Assembly (NCBI GenBank): GCA_951812925.1
Contig: OX638368.1
Location: 75,374,909-75,438,908, forward strand
Direction: 5' to 3'
DNA from: Calliopum simillimum
Taxonomy: Eukaryota > Arthropoda > Insecta > Diptera > Lauxaniidae
DNA length: 64,000 nucleotides
Both the position numbers and the translations under genes were made by a program. Positions 55,320 through 64,000 of this stretch are shown piece after piece. Below the pieces are notes generated by a model, which saw only the letters and a list, made by a program, of their open reading frames with translations, searched no databases and was not told the origin of the DNA. Each line of letters opens with the position of its first letter. The first letter of the stretch is position 1.

Positions 55320-55665
55320 GGCTGCGAAGCCGACTTTTTGCCAGTTTTATTTGTGTGTTAATACGTATTGATATATCATAATTGTTGTTTTGTGTTATTT
55401 ATTGATATTTGGTATAGTTGTTCCTTTGGAACAAATTCAATACCGATTGCAGGTGTTTCCACCTTATCAGGGCGTGTTCTCCCAAATAACTTTAAGAATT
55501 TTTTAAGTGTGTTACTTAATGACATTTTATATTGAAAATTGATTTTATTTAATTGAACTTTTAGTCATATATTTGCAAAGATCGATTTACATATAAATCT
55601 ATCAATGCATTTTTCTAACACATAATTATGACAAATCAAGGAACGGATTAAAAACACGGCTATAT

Positions 55666-55865
55666 NNNNNNNNNNNNNNNNNNNNNNNNNNNNNNNNNNN
55701 NNNNNNNNNNNNNNNNNNNNNNNNNNNNNNNNNNNNNNNNNNNNNNNNNNNNNNNNNNNNNNNNNNNNNNNNNNNNNNNNNNNNNNNNNNNNNNNNNNNN
55801 NNNNNNNNNNNNNNNNNNNNNNNNNNNNNNNNNNNNNNNNNNNNNNNNNNNNNNNNNNNNNNNNN
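55666..55865. other. Assembly gap (200 N)
   Basis: Exactly 200 N, probably a fixed-size placeholder. It lies where the minus-strand block meets the plus-strand block, so the centre of the inverted array is unresolved. The 102- and 180-codon minus frames here run through the Ns and are artefacts. Confidence 0.98.
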
Positions 55866-56059
55866 TAACACACTTAAAAAATTCTTAAAGTTATTTGGGA
55901 GAACACGCCCTGATAAGGTGGAAACACCTGCAATCGGTATTGAATTTGTTCCAAAGGAACAACTATACCAAATATCAATAAATAACACAAAACAACAATT
56001 ATGATTATCAATACGTATTAACACACAAATAAAACTGGCAAAAAGTCGGCTTCGAAGCC

Positions 56060-56130
56060 GGGCAAGGCTGGTGCAGTGGTAACGACTTCTGCTACCAACC
56101 TGGAGATCCTTGGTTCGTCTCCCGCCCAGA
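56060..56130 (+). promoter_or_regulatory. tRNA-like Pol III promoter, plus copy 1
   Basis: A box TGGTGCAGTGG at 56069-56079 and B box GGTTCGTCTCC at 56112-56122. A TTTTT run near 56160 could end Pol III transcription before the ribozyme; a second TTTTT (56268-56272) lies just after it. Confidence 0.65.
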
Positions 56131-56215
56131 CCAAAAACACAAAAGTTTCCAAACTTGCAATTTTTCAATTATAATTAATTTAGTAAAATAAATATAATTA
56201 TAATTACAACAAAAA

Positions 56216-56260
56216 TAGTCTGATGAGTCTTTGTGGCGAAAGACGAAACATATGTCACTA
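56216..56260 (+). ncRNA. Type I hammerhead ribozyme, plus copy 1
   Basis: TAGT (56216-56219), CTGATGA (56220-56226), stem II 56227-56244, GAA (56245-56247), ACATATGT (56248-56255), cleavage after C56256, ACTA (56257-56260). Stem I can extend by one A-U pair on the outside. Stem III is only three pairs with a 2-nt loop, the minimal form seen in Penelope and retrozyme hammerheads, which often act as dimers. Confidence 0.93.
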
Positions 56261-56601
56261 TAGCCGTGTTTTTAATCCGTTCCTTGATTTGTCATAATTA
56301 TGTTAGAAAAATGCATTGATAGATTTATATGTAAATCGATCTTTGCAAATATATGACTAAAAGTTCAATTAAATAAAATCAATTTTCAATATAAAATGTC
56401 ATTAAGTAACACACTTAAAAAATTCTTAAAGTTATTTGGGAGAACACGCCCTGATAAGGTGGAAACACCTGCAATCGGTATTGAATTTGTTTTAAAGGAA
56501 CAACTATACCAAATATCAATAAATAACACAAAACAACAATTATGATATATCAATACGTATTAACACACAAATAAAACTGGCAAAAAGTCGGCTTCGCAGC
56601 C

Positions 56602-56672
56602 GGGCAAGGCTGGTGCAGTGGTAACGACTTCTGCTACCAACCTGGAGATCCTTGGTTCGTCTCCCGCCCAGA
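56602..56672 (+). promoter_or_regulatory. tRNA-like Pol III promoter, plus copy 2
   Basis: A box 56611-56621 and B box 56654-56664, sequences as in plus copy 1. Confidence 0.65.
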
Positions 56673-56758
56673 CCAAAAACACAAAAAGTTTTCAAACTTG
56701 CAATTTTTCAATTATAATTAATTTAGTAAAATAAATATAATTATAATTACAACAAAAA

Positions 56759-56803
56759 TAGTCTGATGAGTCTTTGTGGCGAAAGACGAAACATATGTCA
56801 CTA
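56759..56803 (+). ncRNA. Type I hammerhead ribozyme, plus copy 2
   Basis: All core and stem elements identical to plus copy 1. Confidence 0.93.
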
Positions 56804-57146
56804 TAGCCGTGTTTTTAATCCGTTCCTTGATTTGTCATAATTATGTGTTAGAAAAATGCATTGATAGATTTATATGTAAATCGATCTTTGCAAATATATG
56901 ACTAAAAGTTCAATTAAATAAAATCAATTTTCAATATAAGATGTCATTAAGTAACACACTTAAAAAATTCTTAAAGTTATTTGGGAGAACACGTCCTGAT
57001 AAGGTGGAAACACCTGCAATCGGTATTGAATTTGTTCCAAAGGAACAACTATACCAAATATCAATAAATAACACAAAACAACAATTATGATATATCAATA
57101 CGTATTAACACACAAATAAAACTGGCAAAAAGTCGGCTTCGCAGCC

Positions 57147-57217
57147 GGGCAAGGCTGGTGCAGTGGTAACGACTTCTGCTACCAACCTGGAGATCCTTGG
57201 TTCGTCTCCCGCCCAGA
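57147..57217 (+). promoter_or_regulatory. tRNA-like Pol III promoter, plus copy 3
   Basis: A box 57156-57166 and B box 57199-57209, unchanged. Confidence 0.65.
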
Positions 57218-57303
57218 CCAAAAACACAAAAAGTTTTCAAACTTGCAATTTTTCAATTATAATTAATTTAGTAAAATAAATATAATTATAATTACAACAA
57301 AAA

Positions 57304-57348
57304 TAGTCTGATGAGTCTTTGTGGCGAAAGACGAAACATATGTCACTA
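57304..57348 (+). ncRNA. Type I hammerhead ribozyme, plus copy 3
   Basis: Identical core and stems. It lies 450 bp upstream of the Mic10 exon 2 acceptor on the same strand. Confidence 0.93.
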
Positions 57349-57798
57349 TAGCCGTGTTTTTAATCCGTTCCTTGATTTGTCATAATTATGTGTTAGAAAA
57401 ATGCATTGATAGATTTATATGTAAATCGATCTTTGCAAATATATGACTAAAAGTTCAATTAAATAAAATCAATTTTCAATATAAAATGTCATTAAGTAAC
57501 ACACTTAAAAAATTCTTAAAATTCATTTTAAAAATTTTTTATTTTTGTTTTTAAATTGCCACCAAAAAGTGCAGAATAAGTTCCGTGTAGCGCGCCAAAC
57601 TATCTAGCCATTATGTTTTGCAAATGCGATTCTGCCACAAAATTTGCAGTTCTCACTGAATATTCATTCCTATTGATTCTTATCTCTGAAAAATTTATAT
57701 TCTCAAATAACTGTATTATGCAACAAATCAGTTAATTCAAATAATATAATTTATTTATTTATTATTTCTTTACTAATACTTTTAATTTTCTTTTGTAG

Positions 57799-57929
57799 CT
57801 AGTGGACTTCTCTTGGGATCAGTGATGTCCTTATTGTTCTTTAAGCGGAGAGCTTGGCCAGTGCTCTTAGGAACAGGTTTTGGAATCGGAGTGGCTTACC
57901 GAACGTGCGAGAAAGATCTGAACTCTTAG
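57799..57929 (+). CDS. Mic10: Mic10 (MICOS complex subunit), exon 2
   Basis: Completes Mic10 after the acceptor TTTTCTTTTGTAG. Joined to exon 1 it reads KGTSGLLLGSVMSLLFF for the first membrane segment, then the conserved positively charged loop KRRAWP. The second segment VLLGTGFGIGVAY carries the glycine-rich motif Mic10 uses to oligomerise, and the protein ends RTCEKDLNS. Two short membrane spans around a KRR loop (hairpin topology, both ends toward the intermembrane space) are diagnostic of Mic10. The coding total is 91 + 131 = 222 bp including the stop. No premature stops or missing key residues are seen. Confidence 0.93.
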
Positions 57930-58012
57930 ATTATTATTTAGAAAGAAATTTAAATGTGTCTCTAAGTATAATATACTTTTATGTAGAAATAGTCGTGATG
58001 TGAACTTCGTCA

Positions 58013-58018
58013 AATAAA
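58013..58018 (+). terminator. Mic10: Mic10 poly(A) signal
   Basis: AATAAA 84 bp after the stop codon, followed by TG-rich sequence. The transcript probably ends within about 30 bp. Confidence 0.65.
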
Positions 58019-58040
58019 GGTGTCTAAGAAATCACTAGCA

Positions 58041-58422
58041 GCTTTTCGTGAAAAATAAATTTTAAGTCTCACTTAATTTATTTCATACCAATATTTTACA
58101 GATTGCCGAAAACTAATTAAATTTGATATTTCTGTCAAAAATAGCATTTTCAATTATAGTAAGTATATTTGTAAAATTTTGGTCTTGCAAGACCATTTAC
58201 ATTCCTAATAATTTTCCAACAAGGTCCAATTTCCGCGCAAGTCATGATCAAAGTCTAAAAGCTTTGAATTGGAACTTTCAGGGTCATCAACAATTTCCTA
58301 GTTCATAACTAGCAACTTCAGTTTTTATAGTTATGTGAGGAGATCATCTCTATTATAAACAAGCAACCCTGCAGCGCCTTCGACTAGTTCTGAACTAGCG
58401 AATTCACTGGTCTAAAGGGGCA
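58041..58422. other. Nothing recognised
   Basis: AT-rich intergenic DNA between the Mic10 3' end and a foldback. The 61-codon frame at 58123-58308 has no motif. Confidence 0.4.
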
Positions 58423-60505
58423 CACGGTGGTTTTTAAAAAATTTTAACTTTTTGAAATACCACCCGCGATTTTTTTCAGGGATAATGTTGGGGGACCCTT
58501 ATAGTATCTAAATCCGCAAACCGCGAAATCGAACGTCCAGCCGTTTTTTTTTTCGACCTTTTAGTTTTTTTAACGATTTTTGAGTGTGTCTCGATGTGTA
58601 TATACATATTATGTACACATATATATGTATATACGTACATATATATACTTGTGTATGTATATATGTGTAATATATATATATGGATATATATATGCATACA
58701 TACATACATACATATAAAAGGTATCGTTTCCGCACCATTTATTTTTTAAAAAAATCGGTTTTTTCGTATTTAAGAAAAACACAAACAAAAACCGGAAACA
58801 AAAGTAGTCACTCCAGATGTGATTTTTGATGCTTAATCCGATTCCGGTATTAGAATTGCTCTATTACGTCTGGACTTTGAGATATCATTACATATGTGTT
58901 TAAAGGACACCATTTTTTTTCCTATTTTTGAAAACTCAATCAAACCGATAACGATATCTTTTTCTTTGTCGGAGATATCTTTGCCTAAAAAGTTAAAAAA
59001 GTGCAAAAACACGATTTTTGGCTATATTGGATGTTATATGCGGGACACACACAATTTTTTTGGGAATTTCTATTACCAGAAACATTTGGTACTTTCTTTT
59101 GGCTTCAAATTGAGCTATCAAATGTTTATCTGCAATATTTCTCTGCAAAGTTATGTTAACTTTAAAATCACACCATGAAACTCAAAGTGAAAAATCTCGG
59201 TTTTCGGCTATATTTGAGGTTGTATACAGTACGGACAAAATTCGCCTGCTCTTTTTTACCAATCGAAGCATTTAAGACCATTCTTTATCTTCAAAATAAG
59301 CTATCAAGAGGTCTCTTGTGATTGTTTTCCACAAAGTTATGACCATTTAAAAATTTCATAATGGAGTGCAAATTCACAGTGTACGAGTATTCCTTATATT
59401 GCTGCAACATGTTGTCTTAAAATAGTCATAACTTTTTAGAAGATAAAGAACTTTATCTTCAAAATAAGCTATTAAGTGGTCTCTTGTAATTGTTTTCTAA
59501 AAAGTTATGACTATTTTAAGACAACATGTTGCAGCAATATAAGGAATACTCGTACACTGTGAATTTGCACTCCATTATGTAATTTTTAAATGGTCATAAC
59601 TTTGTGGAAAACAATCACAAGAGACATCTTGATAGCTTATTTTGAAGATAAAGAATGGTTTTAAATGCTTCGATTGGTAAAAAAGAGCAGGCGAATTTTG
59701 TCCGTACTGTATACAACCTCAAATATAGCCGAAAACCGAGATTTTTCGCATTAAGTTTCACGGTGTGATTTTAAAGTTAACATAACTTTGTAGAGAAATA
59801 TTGCAGATAAACATTTGATAGCTCAATTTGAAGCCAAAAGAAAGTACCAAATGTTTCTGGTAATAGAAATTCCCAAAAAAATTTTGTGTGTCCTGCATAT
59901 AACATCCAATATAGCCAAAAATCGTGTTTTTGCACTTTTTTAACTTTTTAGGCAAAGATATCTCCGACAAAGAAAAAGATATCGTTATCGGTTTGATTGA
60001 GTTTTCAAAAATAGGAAAAAAAATGGTGTCCTTTAAACATATATGTAATGATATCTCAAAGTCCAGACGTAATAGAGCAATTCTAATACCGGAATCGGAT
60101 TAAGCATCAAAAATCACATCTGGAGTGACTACTTTTGTTTCCGGTTTTTTTTGTGTTTTTCTTAAATACGAAAAAACCGATTTTTTTAAAAAATAAATGG
60201 TGCGGAAACGATACCTTTTATATGTATGTATGCATGCATATATATATCCATATATATATATTACACATATATACATACACAAGTATATATATGTACGTAT
60301 ATACATATATATGTGTACATAATATGTATATACACATCGAGACACACTCAAAAATCGTTAAAAAAACTAAAAGGTCGAAAAAAACGGCTGGACGTTCGAT
60401 TTCGCGGTTTGCGGATTTAGATACTATAAGGGTCCCCCAACGTTATCCCTGAAAAAAATCGCGGGTGGTATTTCAAAAAGTTAAAATTTTTTAAAAACCA
60501 CCGTG
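58423..60505. mobile_element. CACGGTG foldback element 2 (possibly Chapaev-like)
   Basis: A 2083-bp near-perfect palindrome. The ends CACGGTGGTTTTTAAAA and complement are flanked by a 4-bp GGCA duplication (58419-58422 and 60506-60509). The first seven bases and duplication length match the element at 38424-39794, though the interiors differ. Each arm has a TATA/TACA microsatellite (about 58590-58710 and 60220-60340). The arms meet near 59463. Frames such as 58894-59178 and 59758-59970 are the same translation in mirror image, not genes. Confidence 0.85.
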
Positions 60506-60689
60506 GGCATAGTACTACTCTCTCTACAATCTACTTTATGAAGCTCGAACTGGCGAATTTTACATTAGCTTGTAATTGCCGGTGTCAATTGCCACCGTTT
60601 GTTCTACCGCTCACTAGCTACTTCACTAGTGAGAAGGAGCATGCTTGCAAGGCGTTCTCTTAGTGAAAAAAAAAAAAAAAAAAATTCAA
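60506..60689. other. Nothing recognised
   Basis: Ends in an A-run (about 60666-60684) that, read on the minus strand, is a T-run following the tRNA-like repeat. Confidence 0.4.
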
Positions 60690-60775
60690 ACTACCCGCAC
60701 TGTGATTCGAACCAAGGGTACAAAGTTTTTTACCTAAACTAGGAAGTCTTTAGCTCATTCGTCTATAAAGGCTAT
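60690..60775 (-). repeat. tRNA-like fragment
   Basis: On the minus strand a B box GGTTCGAATCA (complement 60703-60713) matches the consensus well, preceded by a GAGCTAAAGAC stretch resembling a D arm. A T-run of about 19 follows, which would stop Pol III. The A box is imperfect. It could be a tRNA-derived SINE end or a decayed tRNA. Confidence 0.35.
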
Positions 60776-60823
60776 TGACGTAGTTGTGTGAAATTCGAAT
60801 TCAAGCAAATGAAAAAATATTTG

Positions 60824-60919
60824 CCCAGTGTGCCAGACGGTTCAAATTTCCGCTTTTTTATCCGTTACGGATCAGTAACGGGTAAAAAAGCGAAGATATG
60901 AACCGTCTGGCACACTGGG
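60824..60919. mobile_element. 96-bp hairpin MITE
   Basis: CCCAGTGTGCCAGACGGTTC at the left and its exact complement at the right. The inner arms, including CGCTTTTTTA and ATCCGTTAC, are also inverted around a short loop. No coding capacity. Confidence 0.75.
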
Positions 60920-61211
60920 TGTTTTTTTTTTTTAAATTTTGCTTTCTTTTTTTTGCATTTTTGAAAAAAAATTACTCAAATTTTGAAACTAAAAAGTCTC
61001 TCCAAAGAAATTCATATATTTTTATCGCTCACATTTTATATTTTATTTTTGAACTGACAACTTCTTGCATTACCCGGGGTCAAAAAAGGAACTAGTGCAT
61101 GTTTCGCTAGCTACTTTGGTAGTGCTATTGTGTCAATTATCTCCTTGAGAACTGCTCTGAAAATACAGTAAAATTTGTATTTTTCAAGATACATATCTCC
61201 GGTGGAAACAG

Positions 61212-61335
61212 GCTATAAGTATTTAAGTGTATTTTGCTTTCGTTATCGCAAATAATGCTCTAAATATTGCGTTTTGCATTTGTTTTTTGCAACGACGGTA
61301 GGCGTGTCCGTTGACTGATTTCGCTCGGCTTATAG
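61212..61335 (-). mobile_element. DINE-1-like Helitron fragment
   Basis: Matches 16093-16210 of the DINE-1-like element, including GGTAGGCGTGTCCGTTGAC and GCGAATAATGCT-like phrases, at roughly 80% identity. Neither terminus is present. Confidence 0.6.
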
Positions 61336-61544
61336 CTAAAGATGGTCGCATCTTGTTATACAACCTGAAAAATACCTAAAAAATTATTAAATTAGGATAA
61401 CTCAAAACCATGACATGAAAAATAGAAAACCGTTGCTATATTCAAAATCCTTGAGCCCTAACCGCAACAATAACGTATGCGCAATTTTTTTATGTAAATA
61501 TGTTCTTAAATGTCATTCACATCTATAAAACTGAATTATATATC

Positions 61545-62012
61545 GCGGCTTTAGAACAACAGAGTTCTATCTACACATACATCACTTTCAAGTTATCTAC
61601 ATATGTTTGAATATTTCGTGTCGTATAACTTTTATGAATTGATTTTAATCGCAATATTATTTATATTACAAGCATTTGATTGTTGCGAGGATTTCATTGT
61701 TACTAAAATAATTAAAATTTGTTGTATAGTTAATAAGGAATTAACGTTTAAAAAAATTGATAGAACATTGTTGCTAAACGATAAGAGGTACATGAAATTG
61801 GAAAAAGAAGTTCTATCTGCCAGAACTTTGTGTTTCTGTAAGATTTTTTTTTTAGAACTTTGTATTTCTGTAAGAGAGCAGGCAAATTAGATAAAATCAT
61901 GTAATTTTGTGAAGCAAGCACCGATTTTGAGCCGACATGGCTTATTTTAGAAGTAATTGGACTGGGAAAAAATCATTACTTAAGATTTGTGCAGTTTTTG
62001 AAAAAGATCGAA
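61545..62012. mobile_element. Truncated copy of the 43.7-44.5 kb TIR element
   Basis: Starts CGCGGCTTTAGAACAACAGA, the family TIR, and follows the 43685-44539 element for about 460 bp. The right end is missing. The 95-codon frame (61603-61890) parallels the one at 43740-44054. Confidence 0.75.
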
Positions 62013-62809
62013 CATTTCGCGAATTTTCTTTTCTTGTTAAGCATTTTCTTCAAATGGTTAAATTTAAAAAAAAAAAATAAACTGTCAACCATCTGGCGGT
62101 AAATACATAAACTGTGAAGAAAAATAGGAAGAAGAGCTTTTAATACCACTAAATCATTCGATAAGAAAAGCCAGTTAGAAACGCGCAGCCATTTTACAAT
62201 ATTATCCAATAAGGAACCGTATTTAGGCGTCACTTTGTCCCTGACGTGCCTAACGAGAAAATTTTGTCTTTCTTGAAAATGCCTCATGTTCATTAAAATA
62301 TTCCTAACATCAAAACAAATACTATTTATGTAGCTAAATAGAGATTAAAATTGTACTTAGCTATCCAAAAAAATTGAAGTAAGCGCAAAAATTGTAAACT
62401 TGAATATTTACTTAAGAGTTAGGTATTAAAGGGTTAATTTAATGTACTACGTGATTCTACGAAACATGAGACACTACACGACGACCGTTAGACAGTTGGT
62501 ATTTGATCTTCAGCGCGACGAGTTTGGTTTTGGCGACAGCGGCAGTAGTGTCTGTTGTTTTTTTTTAATGATTGCGATCATCATAATTATCGTGGTTACC
62601 GAAACTTTTAAACTTTAAACAATTGCCCGATAAATTTCGTGAAAATAAAAATTAATGAGAAATTCGGTAACTTGTAACAAGTGGAAAAAAAACAATTGAA
62701 TAAAAACTACTCCGGCCATTTTTGTCTTGTGCATACATGGCCTGCATTGAAACGTTGTGCGAAATTGAAAGTGAAATTTTACCTCACTAAAACGAAAACA
62801 CTCTACGCC
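62013..62809. other. Unrecognised stretch
   Basis: The 105-codon minus frame (61976-62293) and 84-codon minus frame (62615-62869) show no family motif. The sequence near 62455-62565 is less AT-rich than its surroundings and could be a promoter or the 5' end of an element, but nothing confirms it. Confidence 0.3.
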
Positions 62810-63690
62810 ACACAGTGTGAGATTTTGCCAATCTAGGACGTCAAAATTCAATTTCAGCCGTAGTTTCAAAGATATCGAGTTGAAATTTTGTGTATGTGCT
62901 TTAATTCTTTATGCGGAGCTTTGGTTCAGAGATGAACAAAATCTACTAACACCTCCCATACAAATGTGCCTTTTTTTTGTAAAAAAAAAAATTGGTTGTA
63001 ATGAAGATATCAATTTGAAAATTTGTATTTACCATTTCAGTGGTAACTGAATACTACTGTCAAAAAATGTGAGTGATTAAAAAAGATAACATACATTTTT
63101 TTTTTCAAGATTACTGTGCAAATGTTCATTATAACACTTCAGTCATTGTAAAAAAAGTAGCCTTTGGGCAAAATAGGGGCAAAATTTTATATTTTAAGTC
63201 TATTCTATGAGTATGCATGCTTATACTGTATGCTTTATCATAGCCTAACCACGCCCAACTTGTAAGTTATAGTCTATGAAAGATTCAAGATTTTGAAATT
63301 TGTCTTACCTTTTAGCTGATTATAAAACAATTTGATTAAAATACTTAAGTGCAAATGTAAGGGTTGTGTATAGCAAAAATTTTTAGTGAAAGTATTGACC
63401 TTTAATGCAAAAAACTTTTTGCCAAAAAACAAACGCGCACAACTTCAATTTGATCGCTCAAAGATTTGTTATCGATGCAAGCTTGAAAATTTGTTTTTGC
63501 ATGCTGTTCAATAGTACGTGTTTGATAGCTGTTATCATGCCAATGACATTTATTTTATTCTTTTTTATGCTTATTTGCGTGACAATTGGAGTATTTTCTA
63601 ACAAATTAAAAAATATGATCGATTTTGAAGCACATTGCTTTTTCCATTTTGACGTCCTTGATTGGCAAAATCTCACACTGTGCGCCGCAC
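62810..63690. repeat. Inverted-repeat (foldback-like) region
   Basis: CACAGTGTGAGATTTTGCCA near 62812 pairs with its complement near 63670-63690, and GACGTCAAAATTCAATTT continues the match. The arms are about 50-60 bp with a ~750-bp spacer. The frames at 62817-63050 and 63405-63773 are partly mirror translations. Confidence 0.55.
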
Positions 63691-64000
63691 ACTGGCGACA
63701 TTTCTCAAAAGTGGTTGCAAAAATCAATTTTGGTGTGGTGGAAATTTGCAAATCTAATGATGCAGTTCGATAAACAAATGATCAGTGCTTAAGGATGTAA
63801 AATTTTAATTCATTTGAAAAAATGGTTCGCTTTGTAGAGCTGGTCAAAGTCGTTGGTTTTTTCGAGTTTGTAATTTATTTATTTTTTTTCAAGATGTGGT
63901 TCTAATTTTTCTGCAACTTATGAAAAAAAAGTTAATATTTTTCTATGTATGCTATAAGCGGTTTTTATACTATAAAGTAAAACTAAAAATAAATGATTTT
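63691..64000. other. Nothing recognised
   Basis: AT-rich DNA at the window edge. No gene or complete repeat visible. Confidence 0.4.

Larger units (their letters stand above)
53356..55665 (-). mobile_element. Hammerhead/tRNA-like tandem repeat array, minus block (retrozyme-like)
   Basis: Just over four ~545-bp units in tandem, all on the minus strand (landmark AGGAACGGAT at 53461, 54006, 54551, 55094, 55639; spacings 545, 545, 543, 545). Each unit has, in minus-strand order, a tRNA-like A/B-box region, an AT-rich stretch and a type I hammerhead ribozyme. The fifth unit is cut by the gap. Units are ~99% alike. No protein is encoded. Tandem hammerhead units of this size and type resemble animal retrozymes, whose transcripts self-cleave into circular RNA and are thought to be mobilised by Penelope-like RTs. 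Confidence 0.85.
55866..57521 (+). mobile_element. Hammerhead/tRNA-like tandem repeat array, plus block (retrozyme-like)
   Basis: Three units in + orientation, same family as 53356-55665 and mirror-imaged about the gap. Hammerheads start at 56216, 56759 and 57304 (spacing 543 and 545). The block ends at CACTTAAAAAATTCTTAAA, 277 bp before the Mic10 acceptor. Here the ribozymes are in sense with Mic10 and would be part of its pre-mRNA. Confidence 0.85.
17681..57798 (+). other. Mic10: Mic10 intron 1 (about 40.1 kb)
   Basis: Donor GTAAGT at 17681-17686; acceptor TTTTCTTTTGTAG ending at 57798. The intron interrupts a codon after its first base, and both exons agree. Nearly all of it is transposon DNA, including an intact same-strand Copia and a hammerhead-bearing repeat array just before the acceptor. 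It contains an assembly gap, so its true length is unknown. Extent is inferred from exon matching, not from a transcript. Confidence 0.8.

Noticed and set aside
55565..56168. 102- and 180-codon minus frames across 55.6-56.2 kb
   Set aside because: They run through 200 undefined bases, and the readable part is the non-coding array.
53356..57521. Regular ~545-bp repeats as a CRISPR array or LTR tandem
   Set aside because: Unit length and eukaryotic context exclude CRISPR; no TG...CA ends, primer site or polypurine tract for LTRs.
58476..58738. Tyr/Ile-rich 76-77-codon minus frames, mirrored at 60135-60452
   Set aside because: Translations of a TATA/TACA microsatellite in the two arms of a palindrome.
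61976..62293. 105-codon minus frame
   Set aside because: No motif match, poly-Phe segment and no partner exons; insufficient to call a gene.

Overview
This window looks like AT-rich, transposon-dense nuclear DNA from a higher dipteran fly. The evidence is the single host gene (a fly-type Mic10 with a DRE core promoter), a DINE-1/INE-1-like Helitron, Copia, Jockey, Penelope, mariner/Tc1, hAT and PIF/Harbinger remnants, and many long palindromic (foldback) elements. I cannot name the species. There are no bacterial genes, rRNA or CRISPR arrays.

The only conventional gene I can support is Mic10, the MICOS subunit that shapes mitochondrial cristae, on the + strand. Exon 1 is 17590-17680 and exon 2 is 57799-57929. 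Splicing gives a 73-residue protein with canonical GT-AG ends and matching phase. About 40 kb of intron separates the exons, so everything from 17.7 to 57.8 kb is intronic transposon DNA. A TATCGATA box lies about 100 bp upstream of the start codon and AATAAA lies 84 bp after the stop.

Upstream (1-17.5 kb): a foldback with tRNA-like Pol III boxes split by a solo LTR (1281-2756), a dead mariner (2.9-3.4 kb), small MITEs, two kb-scale palindromes (5.1-6.4 and 9.2-10.8 kb), 424-bp tandem repeats, a 39-bp minisatellite (8.1-8.7 kb), and a nest of two PIF/Harbinger-type elements around a DINE-1-like Helitron (13.4-17.0 kb).

Intron: Jockey fragments (19.1-19.9 and 24.9-27.4 kb, the second split by a Helitron whose removal restores the frame), a piggyBac-like element, a Penelope GIY-YIG fragment with a hammerhead-like motif, an intact Copia (28.05-32.38 kb) inside a TIR element, a decayed second Copia, a transposon-type gene broken by a CACGGTG foldback and a hAT element (37.9-43.1 kb), a Tc1-like gene split by a hAT-like element (43.3-47.6 kb), a LINE (48.0-50.8 kb), and a palindrome made of two Tc1 3' halves (51.55-53.20 kb).

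The most notable system is at 53.36-57.52 kb, just before Mic10 exon 2. It is an array of ~545-bp units, each carrying a tRNA-like A/B-box region followed by a type I hammerhead ribozyme with a minimal stem III. The units lie in two opposite blocks around a 200-N gap. This resembles animal retrozymes (non-autonomous, Penelope-linked, circular-RNA retroelements) combined with a SINE-like Pol III promoter. Downstream of Mic10 lie a second CACGGTG foldback (58.4-60.5 kb) and fragments of families seen upstream.
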